Assembly (NCBI RefSeq): GCF_003597395.2
Contig: NC_133770.1
Location: 200,043,866 to 200,107,865, forward strand
DNA: 64,000 bases
From: Chelonoidis abingdonii
Lineage: Eukaryota; Chordata; Testudines; Testudinidae
Direction: 5' to 3'
In this document: in pieces, positions 23,926 to 33,113 of the stretch
Layout of the letters: each line of letters opens with the position of its first letter
Position numbering within the stretch: the first letter of the stretch is position 1
Program-made: the position numbers and the translations under genes
The notes under the pieces: generated by a model
Seen by the model: only the letters and a program-made list of their open reading frames with translations
Databases searched by the model: none
What the model was told of the DNA's origin: nothing

Positions 23926-24779
23926 GAGGTACCTCAGGCCTCAACCCTCCAACTGGGTTTTCCCCTTTGAGTTATTAATATGGGCATCCCCCAGTGGCAC
24001 TCTAAGATATCCGCCAAAGAGATCTGGGAAGAGGAACCCAATAAGGGGGAGAATTATATATAGAATATGTAATACGATATGCAAAGAACTGGATAGCCAG
24101 TGTCACCCCTATTGTACTGGGCGACATTTGCCGAAAAGCGCAGGAGGCCCAGAGAAACCCATTACCAATTGCCAGGCAACAAGGTCAAACAGCAGTGGAA
24201 TTGGACGTGCAATGGGTTGGTTCAACATACCATTCACTAGCCACACAAAGTTCACGCAAGCTTCGGGCCCAATGGCAGCGATTCCAACATATGTGAGCGT
24301 TGGTTTGAAACCAGTGGTAGGGCTTGAGGTATGAAGACTCACCTACTTACAAATACGTGTGGACACCCAGTATGAACGACACTGAAGAACACACAGAGAT
24401 TTCATCACTATCAACTTTGAAACCCTGGCAATGCATCAAGAGGCATGCACATAACTGTCCAAAAAGACTAAACATGGAAATAACAAGGCTTGCCGACTAT
24501 GACAGGTGAGAGTCCTTTTGATTTAACACTCAGACTACAGAAGCTAATGAGGTGTCTGAGATGAGCCTCCGGAAAACTAAGATTATGCTTCTCGACAACA
24601 ACATGGGGTCGAACACCGAGACTATCACCTTGCACCACATCTGTCACGAACCCTGGGGCCAAAAATATCAAATGACGGTCCTATTGGGTGCCAGCGACAA
24701 AAGGAGGAAATATAAAGCAGGACAGTAACACAAAGAGATAAAAGAATGACTAGAGAAGACTGAGGGATTCATCAGACAC
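23926..24779 (+). pseudogene. Integrase C-terminal and spacer remnants (noisy)
   Basis: The start still reads as integrase downstream sequence (PQAS, then PFELL in other frames). From about 24060 frames break every few dozen bases, and CpG content rises. Short open frames here do not correspond to a domain. By position this should be the C-terminal part of integrase and the spacer to RT. Confidence 0.55.
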
Positions 24780-25790
24780 GTAGAGTCCCCACGTTCAGTG
24801 GGCCAGCCCAAATTCGTGCTGGTGTTCCAAAAACTTATGGGCACCACTAAGGTTTTGCAATGACTTCCGGTGACTAAACGATGTTATTTCCACAGTTCGA
24901 CGCCATACCCCCATACCTCGCACACATGAGCTAGTTGACTGTCTGAGGTAATGCCGGTACTATGTACTACTCTAGACTTGACAAAGGGGTTTACTGGCGA
25001 TTCCCCTTTGTGGAGAGATGGAAAAGGAAAAGGACTGCGCCTTTTCTCTACCGTTTATTCTTTTGCATATTTTTTTTGCAGCCTCTGCCTTTACACTTTA
25101 ATTGCTAGTCTCTAGGAAATAGGTTCTTGTCAATAGAACTGGATGCGGCTCTCCTTTTGGACATGGGGGCCTCAGCTTACTTTCCGCGAACGCCTCATGG
25201 ACAGGAAGCTTTATGGCCCGCCATAACAGTTATGCTGCTGCCTAAGCTTGTGGCGATCGACCATCGTGACTCCAAAGAATACTATCAACGCGGATACCAG
25301 ACTCGAGGCAACCTCCACCTAGAGAAGGTTGAGTGCAGTCCTTGAATACCTATCAGGCACTGCTGGCTTTTACACGGCAAATCAACCGCAACTGTGCGCT
25401 GTAGGGGTTTACGGGACGCCCCCAGCACACTACACTAAGTGGAAAAGATCCCTCTGGTCAAACCCACCCAAAGTGAACAAGTTTGGCTAGGCCATTAATC
25501 CACAGAAGTTGCCCTCTCCAGTCACAGTTGCCAAAAGCATTGAAACGACAAGCTCTGCGGCATATTCCTATGGTGTAGTAGAGGGTATTTTACTGACGGA
25601 TATTAATCCCACATTTTTGCCCAGCAAAGGGCGAAAGCTCTCACCTGACATACCTAGTGAAAGCCTGTGGGACCTGAATCTCTGGTGAGATGGTCTGATG
25701 AAAACACAGGCAGAGGAGCATTCACAGACCAACAGAACTGGGCCCTCTGCAAGCAACCCTGTTACTGATTGATTCACCAAAACACAACAA
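24780..25790 (+). pseudogene. Reverse transcriptase remnants (gypsy element)
   Basis: Two RT landmarks survive in separate frames. FCNDFR is encoded at 24853-24870, followed after a stop by LND. TTLDLTKGF is encoded from 24966; it matches the palm-domain block that carries the first catalytic aspartate in Ty3/gypsy RTs. The second catalytic block (YxDD) should lie near 25200-25260 but is not readable. This RT comes after integrase, confirming the order. The region shows dense indels and high CpG. Confidence 0.7.
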
Positions 25791-26187
25791 AGAATTTATC
25801 CTGCGGACAGATGCTTTGGAAGTAGAGTGAGGGCTGTTCTATCACAGATGGTCGGGGAGGACGAATACCCAATTCTCTACTTCAGTAGGAAACTCCTTCC
25901 AGGGGAACAAAAATACTGGTGGTGGGAGGAGTGCCTCGCGGTAAAAATGGGGCATGCAAGTATTGCACTACTGCTTTGCTCGGGTGCAGATTGTCCTCGT
26001 AACAGACCGTGCCCCTCTTCAATGGATGCAGCGGAACAGGAAATCCACAAGGGTGACCAGGTAGTTCTTATCCCTCCAACCTTTCCAGTTCCATTGCAAC
26101 ACAGAGCAGGTAGCCCATCAACGGCAATGCTGATGGCTTGTCCCATGTGCACTGTCTGGCATCCCAAGATGCCAACCCCTTGTGGTT
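25791..26187 (+). pseudogene. RNase H remnant (gypsy element)
   Basis: LRTDA is encoded near 25800, a fit to the first catalytic aspartate region of the RT-connected RNase H. An open stretch from 25827 encodes AVLSQMVGEDEYPILYFSRK and LLPGEQKYW...EECLAVK, characteristic of the Ty3/gypsy RT-RNase H junction. After about 25960 the frame is lost, though TDRAPLQWM-like traces remain around 26000-26035. The domain would remove the RNA template after minus-strand synthesis. Confidence 0.8.
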
Positions 26188-26191
26188 GAGC

Positions 26192-26203
26192 AGGGGGGAG
26201 GGA
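26192..26203 (+). promoter_or_regulatory. Polypurine tract
   Basis: AGGGGGGAGGGA ends one base before the 3' LTR start at 26205. This is the expected plus-strand primer site of an LTR retrotransposon. Confidence 0.85.
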
Positions 26204-26204
26204 T

Positions 26205-26857
26205 TGTGACAGACCGCAGTACCAGTGGGGTACAGGAGGTCTGGTAGAGGGGCAAATATAACTGGTCACTGGATAAGTCAGTTTTCTGTTCCTGAGTGAC
26301 CAGAGAAGGGGCTGCACTAGAGTCACACGAACCTTCTAGAACCAATTTAAGGCAGACAGGCTGATTGAACACCTGCAGCCAAATCAAAGGCAGGCTAATC
26401 AAGCACCTGGGTTAAAAAAGGAAGCTCACTCCAGTCAGGTTGAGAGGAGCCAGAGGAGAGGAAGTGTGGTGTGAGGAGCTGGGAGCAAGAGGCACAAGGA
26501 GCTGAAGTGAGAGGGTGTGCCACTGGAGCACTAAGGAGTACAATGCGTTCATCAGACACCAGGAGGAAGGTCCTGTGGTGAGGATAAAGAAGGTGTGTGG
26601 AGGAGGCCATGGGGAAGTTAGCCCAGGGAGTTGTAGCTGTCATGCAAGCGTTTACAAGAGGCACTATAGAGCAGCTGCAATCCACAGGGCCCTGGGCTGG
26701 AAACCCAGAGTAGAAGTTGGGCCCGGGTTTCCCCAAAACCTCCTCAGCTCTTGATCAGACACAGGAGGAGTGAAATCTAGACTGTGGGGAAAATCACTAG
26801 GGTTAAGCAAATGCCAATAACTGCGACCCCACCAAGGTAGAGGAGAACTTTTGTCAA
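26205..26857 (+). repeat. 3' LTR of the gypsy element
   Basis: It starts TGTGACAGACCGCAGTACCA and follows the 5' LTR colinearly (see 20572). Its right end near GAGAACTTTTGTCAA is inferred from the 5' LTR end CTTTGCGTCACA. The exact last base is uncertain by a few positions. A likely core promoter element (GGTTAAAAAAGG) lies near 26409-26420. Confidence 0.85.
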
Positions 26858-28921
26858 CTAACAAATTAGAGACATCTTTAAAAACACATTCCATGACAGC
26901 AATTACAAACTTTCAGATGTGTTCCCTAAGAATCACCACTGTCATTTTTCTTCATGAATAGGGGTCTTCAAACTCAATGACTCATTCCTTCTGCTTGAGA
27001 GTTGCTACCTTTCCTCAAGGAGAGCTGACTGCAGCTCCTTTTGAAGTCACATCCAGAAGGGCACATGAAAGCTTTACTGTGGAGCTCCCAGTTAGACAAA
27101 ATACAACTGTGAACCGCAATATGATTAGAATACTTGGCAATCTACTCACTAATGTTTTATTGTTTTTCCAACAGTGACAGGGGTGTTGCTATTAGCATGG
27201 ACATGATTCAGAAAATGTTTCATATAAATATATGTATTTAATTCCACCTTGCAGATATTAACTGTGCTTTTAATGCAGTTTGTAAATGATTGCTAACCCA
27301 AAACTGGTAAAAATACATTAAATTATCTATCCCTTGGTCAGAATCTGCTTTTTTTTTTGGAGGGGTTGGGAAGAGGGGGATAAGAAGAGGAGACAAAATC
27401 CTTTAAACATGATCACCAACAATTTGCTCTGTATCTGGAACAGAACTGTACATTACAGAATAAGCTCTGATGTTCAGAATAAAATATAAGATGTATAGTT
27501 TTTAAACTAACAATCCACCACTGATATGTAACTGGAGCATTAAGGGATAAAATGTAACCTAAAACTGGAGTTTATTTGTGTCTTGTTTGAATAAGATTAT
27601 GTTCCCAGGTACAAACCATAGTGTAAAGAGATAGTACCATCAACTGCTGAGGACTGATACTTTTATTTTAAAGTGAACTGTTATTAGGTTGACATTGGAA
27701 ACTTTTGTCAGTGTTACTGTTTTAGGAAAGGATGTCACATGAGAAGGATTTTTTTTTCATTTTTTTTGCATGCACAATGAGTCAGCGGAGTTAGAAAGAT
27801 ACTTTCCTGAAATCCATTCCTCTTTAAACCTATGTTATAATTATGAGCATACAAAGTAATATCCCTCCCCTTCACATTTACTCACTAGGTGGTAATGGTA
27901 ATCCAGTATTCAATTTGACAGGGTGGTCGCCAGGACTCAAACTAAAGGAGAACTGGGGAACATGCTTTTCCCTATGTTAAATTATTTGGTTTTATACACA
28001 CTATGGGCTAGTTTATGGCAGGGGAGAGGGCTGTGCTCCTACTGCGCAAGACTTGAGAAGAGTCTAGCACAGGCAGAGGAGACAAATGTTATAGAATGAA
28101 GATGAAGCTGAGGAAGATATTACCTCTCCCAACTTGTGTCTGTAATATCCTGGGACAGACTTGGTTATGACTACACTGAATACATAGAATGAATGTAGCA
28201 GATGTAGGACAGCAAAGGGACTTTTGTAAAGGATATACAGCAGCTGCTGTCATGTGTTCTCCTTGACGCCTTCTGCACAGCCCAGAACACAATTGCCAGT
28301 ATAGATCCAGCCTAACTTGGGCTGTGCAGGTATGAATAAGCCTATCAAGCATGGTCAACATATGAATGGAATTACGTTTGAGATACAATGGAAGACCAAC
28401 CACCCAGATTAATTTTTAATGACTGCCAAGGGGAGTAGAACATGTGTAAGCAGCATGGAGCTTGAAACAACTAAGGATGTGAACAGATTGTAATAAGAAC
28501 ACTGCTGCTCTGGGCAGACAGGAGTTACATCCTGTATGCCTGGGCAAGAGACAAGTTACATTTAGTAGTTTAGGGTCTTTAGTTTTGAATGGAAAAGTAA
28601 AACCTGTTATCCAGTTGATTAATAAAGGTCTTGCTTTGAAAAGAATGTCCTGTGTCCCTGCAAATATCTGCTGGTTCTTTGGCTCCCAAGAAGGGATGTC
28701 TGACAAGTTCAAGCTCTTTTGAACCTGCTGAAGAACCTATGATGAGAAACAATGGTGCTGAAGCCAGAGACCCACTCTTGGAGTAGCAGAGCTGTAGGAC
28801 TCCCCCTTGCAAAAAGCGGAGATCCATGGCCTAGCACGATGGGTACACAGAGAAACACTGTTGAGGTCAGAGGCATAGTATTCCCTTTGGAATCATGACA
28901 ACTTGCAACCCAAAATGCTGA
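26858..28921. other. Intergenic; possible eroded LTR at about 28000-28830
   Basis: No gene was recognised. About 28000-28830 has an LTR-like texture, with an AATAAA at 28621-28626 followed by a GC-richer tail, but neither terminus was found. The rest is AT-rich with a T-run at 27349-27358. Confidence 0.4.
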
Positions 28922-28978
28922 GGGTGAAATCCTGGCCTCACTGATGTCACTGATGTCAATGGAGTCAGGATTTTACCC
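28922..28978. repeat. Short perfect-ended palindrome
   Basis: GGGTGAAATCCTG at the left and CAGGATTTTACCC at the right are reverse complements except for one base. The centre holds a duplicated ACTGATGTC. It belongs to the window's set of palindromic dispersed repeats. Confidence 0.65.
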
Positions 28979-30060
28979 ACTGTCTCTGTTATAGAGCTAT
29001 TTCTCTAATAGTATTTTTAGAGACTGAGAAACAGCTGAGATACCTAACCTTTGCCAGTCTCAGAGTTACTCTGCGACTGGACAAAGTCACAGAAAATCAA
29101 CCTATTCTGAGCATGAAATATGTCTGATAAGTGGGTCAAATCCTAAAGTCCTTGTTCATGGTTTCCTCAGGGGAGAGATGGGGCAGCCCAGGGACGTGTG
29201 AATGCTGTCCCCTTCTACAAAGTTCCAGGGGCTCCTAAATCATGTAAATGTTGCGACGGTGAGTGTAGCAACACAAATACTTCTAAAAATCTAGGCTGAA
29301 GGACTTGTCAGTATGGAGAATCAGTGTTCAGCAAGTGGGGGTGCAAGTCTGCAGTTCTGTAGCCTACTCCACACTGACTAGCCACATGGCTCCTGCTACC
29401 ATTCACTGAAAGTTTTATAGTGCACTTTGATCTACTGGGGCTTCAAACCAGCAGTAGCTCAAAGTGGAACATTTAGTGCATGGAAGCAGAGTCCACAGGA
29501 CCAGTTAATGAATGGCATGCGGGAACACTGTAGATTTACAGCACAGCTTATTGCTAACTCATTCTCCATATTGGCAAGCCTTAAGATACCAAGGTGATGG
29601 GTGTGGTATAAGACCTTGCATAGGAGAGAATTTTGTCATTGAGACATAGTAGGACAGGAAGCTGAATCTAGCCTTTACAGTTATGACCTCAACTGCCTGC
29701 TTTAGCTGAATAAAACACCTTTGACATAAACACACACTTTTTAATTTTCAAGGCTCTCTTTTTCTTCTTGACAATTCCCAAACTCTGTGCATAGTAAAAC
29801 ACAGTATAGGCAGAAGTTAAATGTCCGAGTATGCAGGGACGTACAGTACGGGAGCTCTTGTGTATTTTTAGTGATGTGTGCTGTTTTCTCAAATTACTGA
29901 AGTGTAACAAAGGAATTTTTATACCACCATAGGACTAAAAAAAATACAAATGAGCAACAGGGAAGTGAATCTATTAAGGGTGTTTTGTTTGTTTTTTCAT
30001 AGTGCACATATCACAATGATATTTGAGTGAAATATTTGTGAATTGTGTTGAAAATATACC
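28979..30060. other. Intergenic, nothing recognised
   Basis: AT-rich sequence up to the solo LTR. No recognisable gene or repeat. Confidence 0.45.
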
Positions 30061-30724
30061 TGTGATGGGGTGTTTATCCCATACAAGTGGTAGAATGGTT
30101 AATGTAGGTCTGAGAGACCAATTAACACATCCAGTTGTACTTGTAGGCCACGCTCAATCAAAGAGAAGTCTCAGCTAGAAGAGGGACTGGGTGATTTCTA
30201 TAAAGAGAGGAAGCCCAGAGTATAAGAGGGCTTCAGGGAGACAGTGAAAGAGAGCTGTACTCTCTCTCTGGGTGGTAGAGAGCAGAGAAGCCTCAGGAGG
30301 GATGTGAGAGGGTAGCAGGGATAAAGTGGACTCAGAAGGCCAACCCCTAGGCAGAAAGCTGGGGAGTAGAGGATTCAGACAAGGGCAAGACTCCTAGGAG
30401 GTAACCCACAAGAGTGAGTGTCCCGTAGAACAGAGAGCTGGGGAGAAAGGATGGTTTAAAAGTTCAAGCTCAGGTATTTGGCCAAAGCTTCTTTCATTGT
30501 TGCTAGTGTGTTGCTTTTGAGTTTGGTTGAGACTTCAGGGACAAGCTACTCTGGTAGAAGAGTGGAATGGAAGGGGAGCCCAGGAGCGGTGGAAGATTGG
30601 AGCACCAAGGTGCAAGGAGAGAGACCACCATAGCGCCAGAGTATTTGTTGACAGAGGGTGCTAGATGACAAATGAACTTCCAAGCCTAGCCACAAAGCAT
30701 GTGCCTGTGGTGAGTACACTAACG
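30061..30724 (+). mobile_element. Solo LTR (TGTGATGGGGTG family)
   Basis: Starts TGTGATGGGGTGTTTATCCC and ends near GAGTACACTAACG, about 664 bp. It is bracketed by ATACC (30056-30060) and GTACC (30725-30729), a 5-bp target duplication with one mismatch. The interior has CT/GA-rich transcribed-region texture (GAGAGCTGTACTCTCTCTCT). No internal coding part follows, so this is a solo LTR left by recombination. Confidence 0.75.
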
Positions 30725-30729
30725 GTACC

Positions 30730-31930
30730 CTACGAACAATTGTTCTTCATAAAAATTCATTTGACAGAGTTGGATGTCAAGCTAAGCATCCTTCCTTCTC
30801 TTTCTTCCCTAGTCTTTTAGAGTATGAATCTTTTACCTCTACCTTCAGTGCTGGTAATCTGCAAAAATGTATACTAATTTATGACACAGGATCCTGGAAA
30901 AAATGTAAACAACTTCCAAAATTTCTATTTTAACCATTTCCAGTAACTTAAACCCTGCATTTTTATTCACCATGCTCTGAAGTTTCCTTAAAGCTGAGCT
31001 TGTTCTCTATGGTAGATGGTGGAGTTATGTACTTCATAGATTCTTGTGCATCAAAAACACATGTAATAGTTGGCTTGTTCCTGTGGTGTTTTCCCTGGAA
31101 GATGCACATCAATGTCCTCTATTTCCCTGCAGACTTTCAGTCCTTGGAAGCTACCAGAAAGCAATTTTCCAAACCCCCATGTATTTGAGACCTAGAAAAG
31201 GATATATCAGTTCATGATAATTGCACATGTATTCCCCCTGTGGTCCTGCAGTAATCCAGGCCTTGGCTAGACTGTGCCTACGGTGAGGAGAAACAGAAGC
31301 AAACGAATCCAGTGGTGATAACGTTGAATTATTAAACCTTATGCAGAAAACCCAGACATTTGGCAGGAACATAAATATGAAGTAACATCAAATGCTTCCT
31401 TAGAAAAATATTAAACCATGAATTACCACCACAATAAAAGGAATTTATCAACCTCATGCTATGTCACTCCAGAGGGAATCAACTTGTCTCCCTGACTGAA
31501 AAGCCACCTGAATCCCTTTTGTCCTGCTAGGGCAAGGGTTACTATAGTCCCCAAAGGGCACTCATGCTAGGCTTCTTGCTCCTCAGCCATCACCTCTCTT
31601 GATTAAAGACCTGCATCATTACAGAGAAAAAAAAAACTCAAAAAATCTATACACATGATAAAAAGCTTATAATAGGTCACTCCAACTCAAACCTTGGGCT
31701 CTGGTAGGTGTCAGTCCTTCAAAAACTCACAACTGGGTTTTCTCCATGCTCAAAAGTTCATAACTGTCTCAGATCATGAACAAACATGAGCCAGTCATTT
31801 CCTTTATATAGCTAGGACCTTCATTCTTGCCCTAATGTAACAGGTGATCAGCAGACAAAAGCCTATCAGGGTAGCTTCAAAAAGCTGGGTTTTTGCATAA
31901 CCACCAAGTGAGGAGTTTGCATGCACCAAC
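30730..31930. other. Intergenic, nothing recognised
   Basis: AT-rich sequence with an A-run at 31627-31636. No recognisable gene, RNA or named repeat. Confidence 0.45.
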
Positions 31931-31938
31931 CCTTAGGT

Positions 31939-32476
31939 CAGTGGTCCCCAACCTTTTTGTGGTCAGTAGCACATTCATGTTTTCAGAAGTGTGTGGCAGG
32001 CACCAACAATTTTTCAATACTTATTTTGTATTTGTACATTAAATAATACAAAAAAAATTATTACATAATATATGAATCGAGAGAAGCCGGAGAAAAGCTG
32101 CGAGGAAAGAGAACACTGATGCCTGCAGCCCCGGAGTACTCTGTCCCCAGCAGGCACAGGGCCTTGGATTCTCTCCTCTCCTGGACACTAGGTGAGTCCC
32201 GCACCTGTCGGGGACCGAGCACATCGGATCCCACAGCCTGGAGCCCCAGAATTCTCTGTCCCTGGCAGGCATGGGGCCGCAGCTTCTCTCCCCTTCTGGG
32301 TACTAAGCAGGCCCCGCATCTGCCGGGAACAGAGAACACTGTGCCTGCAGCCTGAGTTCTCTGTCCCCAGCAGGCACAGGGCCATGGCTTCTTTCCCCTG
32401 CTGGGCACTAGGCTGGCGCACATAAATGCCCCAGCGGGTGCCATGGCTTCCGCGGGCACCACGTTGGGGACCACTG
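31939..32476. mobile_element. hAT-type MITE with perfect 8-bp target duplication
   Basis: Terminal inverted repeats of 14 bp (CAGTGGTCCCCAAC and its reverse complement) are exact. They are flanked by identical CCTTAGGT on both sides (31931-31938 and 32477-32484), the 8-bp duplication expected for hAT transposons. The element has no transposase and a GC-rich interior with three tandem units. It needed a transposase supplied by another copy. Confidence 0.93.
32125..32430. repeat. Minisatellite inside the hAT MITE (about 3 units)
   Basis: About three units of roughly 105-112 bp are seen. Each contains a variant of CTCTGTCCCCAGCAGGCA, then a CTTCTCTCC-like stretch, a GGGCACTAG-like stretch and a CCCGCA(T/C)CTG stretch. 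The CAGCAGGCACAGGGCC phrase recurs at about 32149, 32265 (as GGCAGGCATGGGGCC) and 32370. The overlapping open frames of 77-137 codons on both strands follow from the repeat and are not genes. Confidence 0.8.
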
Positions 32477-32484
32477 CCTTAGGT

Positions 32485-33028
32485 GTTCTCCAGGAAATTC
32501 ATTTCACAAGAGTCCATTCTTTTCCAGCACACTGTTCAGTATAGTCCTTTGATCATTCAGGCTTTACAGATTACACAATCCCAGCCCACAATAATTCATA
32601 AATTTTAAATTTAGTATGATGACTCCAAAGATCCTTATGGAATTGAGTTTAAGTGTTTTTCAAGGATATTGTGGGAAGTTGTATCTGTTAAAGGAGTTTG
32701 CTGAACTTCGTATAAACTTGGTAACAAGGTATTTTCAGACAAATTGATCCCTCCCTAAGCTAAAAAGAACGCAGTTTCTAAACTCAATGGGTGGAGGGTT
32801 GACAGGTAACAGAGCCAGTGTTCTGAGCTGTCACTGAAAATTAGACAGGAGCTTTGTGCTGGGAACTTGTCCAGCTACACCATCATTGCTGCCAGTCTGC
32901 ACAAGTATCTACTCACGTCAAAGAGACCTGGTGAGGACTAAAAGATTGGTAAGATCTTAGAGCTAGCACACTTGCAACAGTAGTAATGCTTCTGAAAACA
33001 CTGTGAGCAGTTGAGTGTGGACACAACA
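32485..33028. other. Intergenic, nothing recognised
   Basis: AT-rich sequence without recognisable feature. Confidence 0.4.
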
Positions 33029-33113
33029 GGTCAGATTCTCAGATGCTCTAAATTAGCACAACTTCCTTGTAATTAGAAGAACTATCAATGTATACCACAT
33101 GAGGATCTGGCCC
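33029..33113. repeat. Palindromic foldback repeat
   Basis: GGTCAGATTCTCAGATG at the left is the imperfect reverse complement of the right end CATGAGGATCTGGCCC. This is the GGCCAGATCCTCA-type palindrome seen as a half-copy near 3485. Confidence 0.65.

Larger units (their letters stand above)
20572..26857 (+). mobile_element. Ty3/gypsy LTR retrotransposon, Gmr1-like order (degraded)
   Basis: A full-structure element of about 6.3 kb. It has a 5' LTR (20572-21263), a primer-binding site, Gag zinc knuckle and protease (22196-22792), a linker frame (22925-23230), integrase (from 23230), RT remnants (about 24800-25300), RNase H (about 25800-26170), a polypurine tract and a 3' LTR (26205-about 26857). 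Integrase precedes reverse transcriptase. In most Ty3/gypsy elements it follows, and the reversed order is the hallmark of the Gmr1-like lineage first described in Atlantic cod. CTACA before the 5' LTR and CTAACA after the 3' LTR may be a blurred target duplication. Stops and frameshifts make the element non-functional. Confidence 0.9.

Noticed and set aside
20572..26857. Endogenous retrovirus
   Set aside because: The integrase, protease and RNase H motifs and the IN-before-RT order fit Ty3/gypsy; no envelope region exists between RNase H and the 3' LTR.
32061..32474. 137-codon minus-strand frame with repeated blocks
   Set aside because: It is the minisatellite inside the MITE read through, and all three units repeat the same phrase; no protein family fits.
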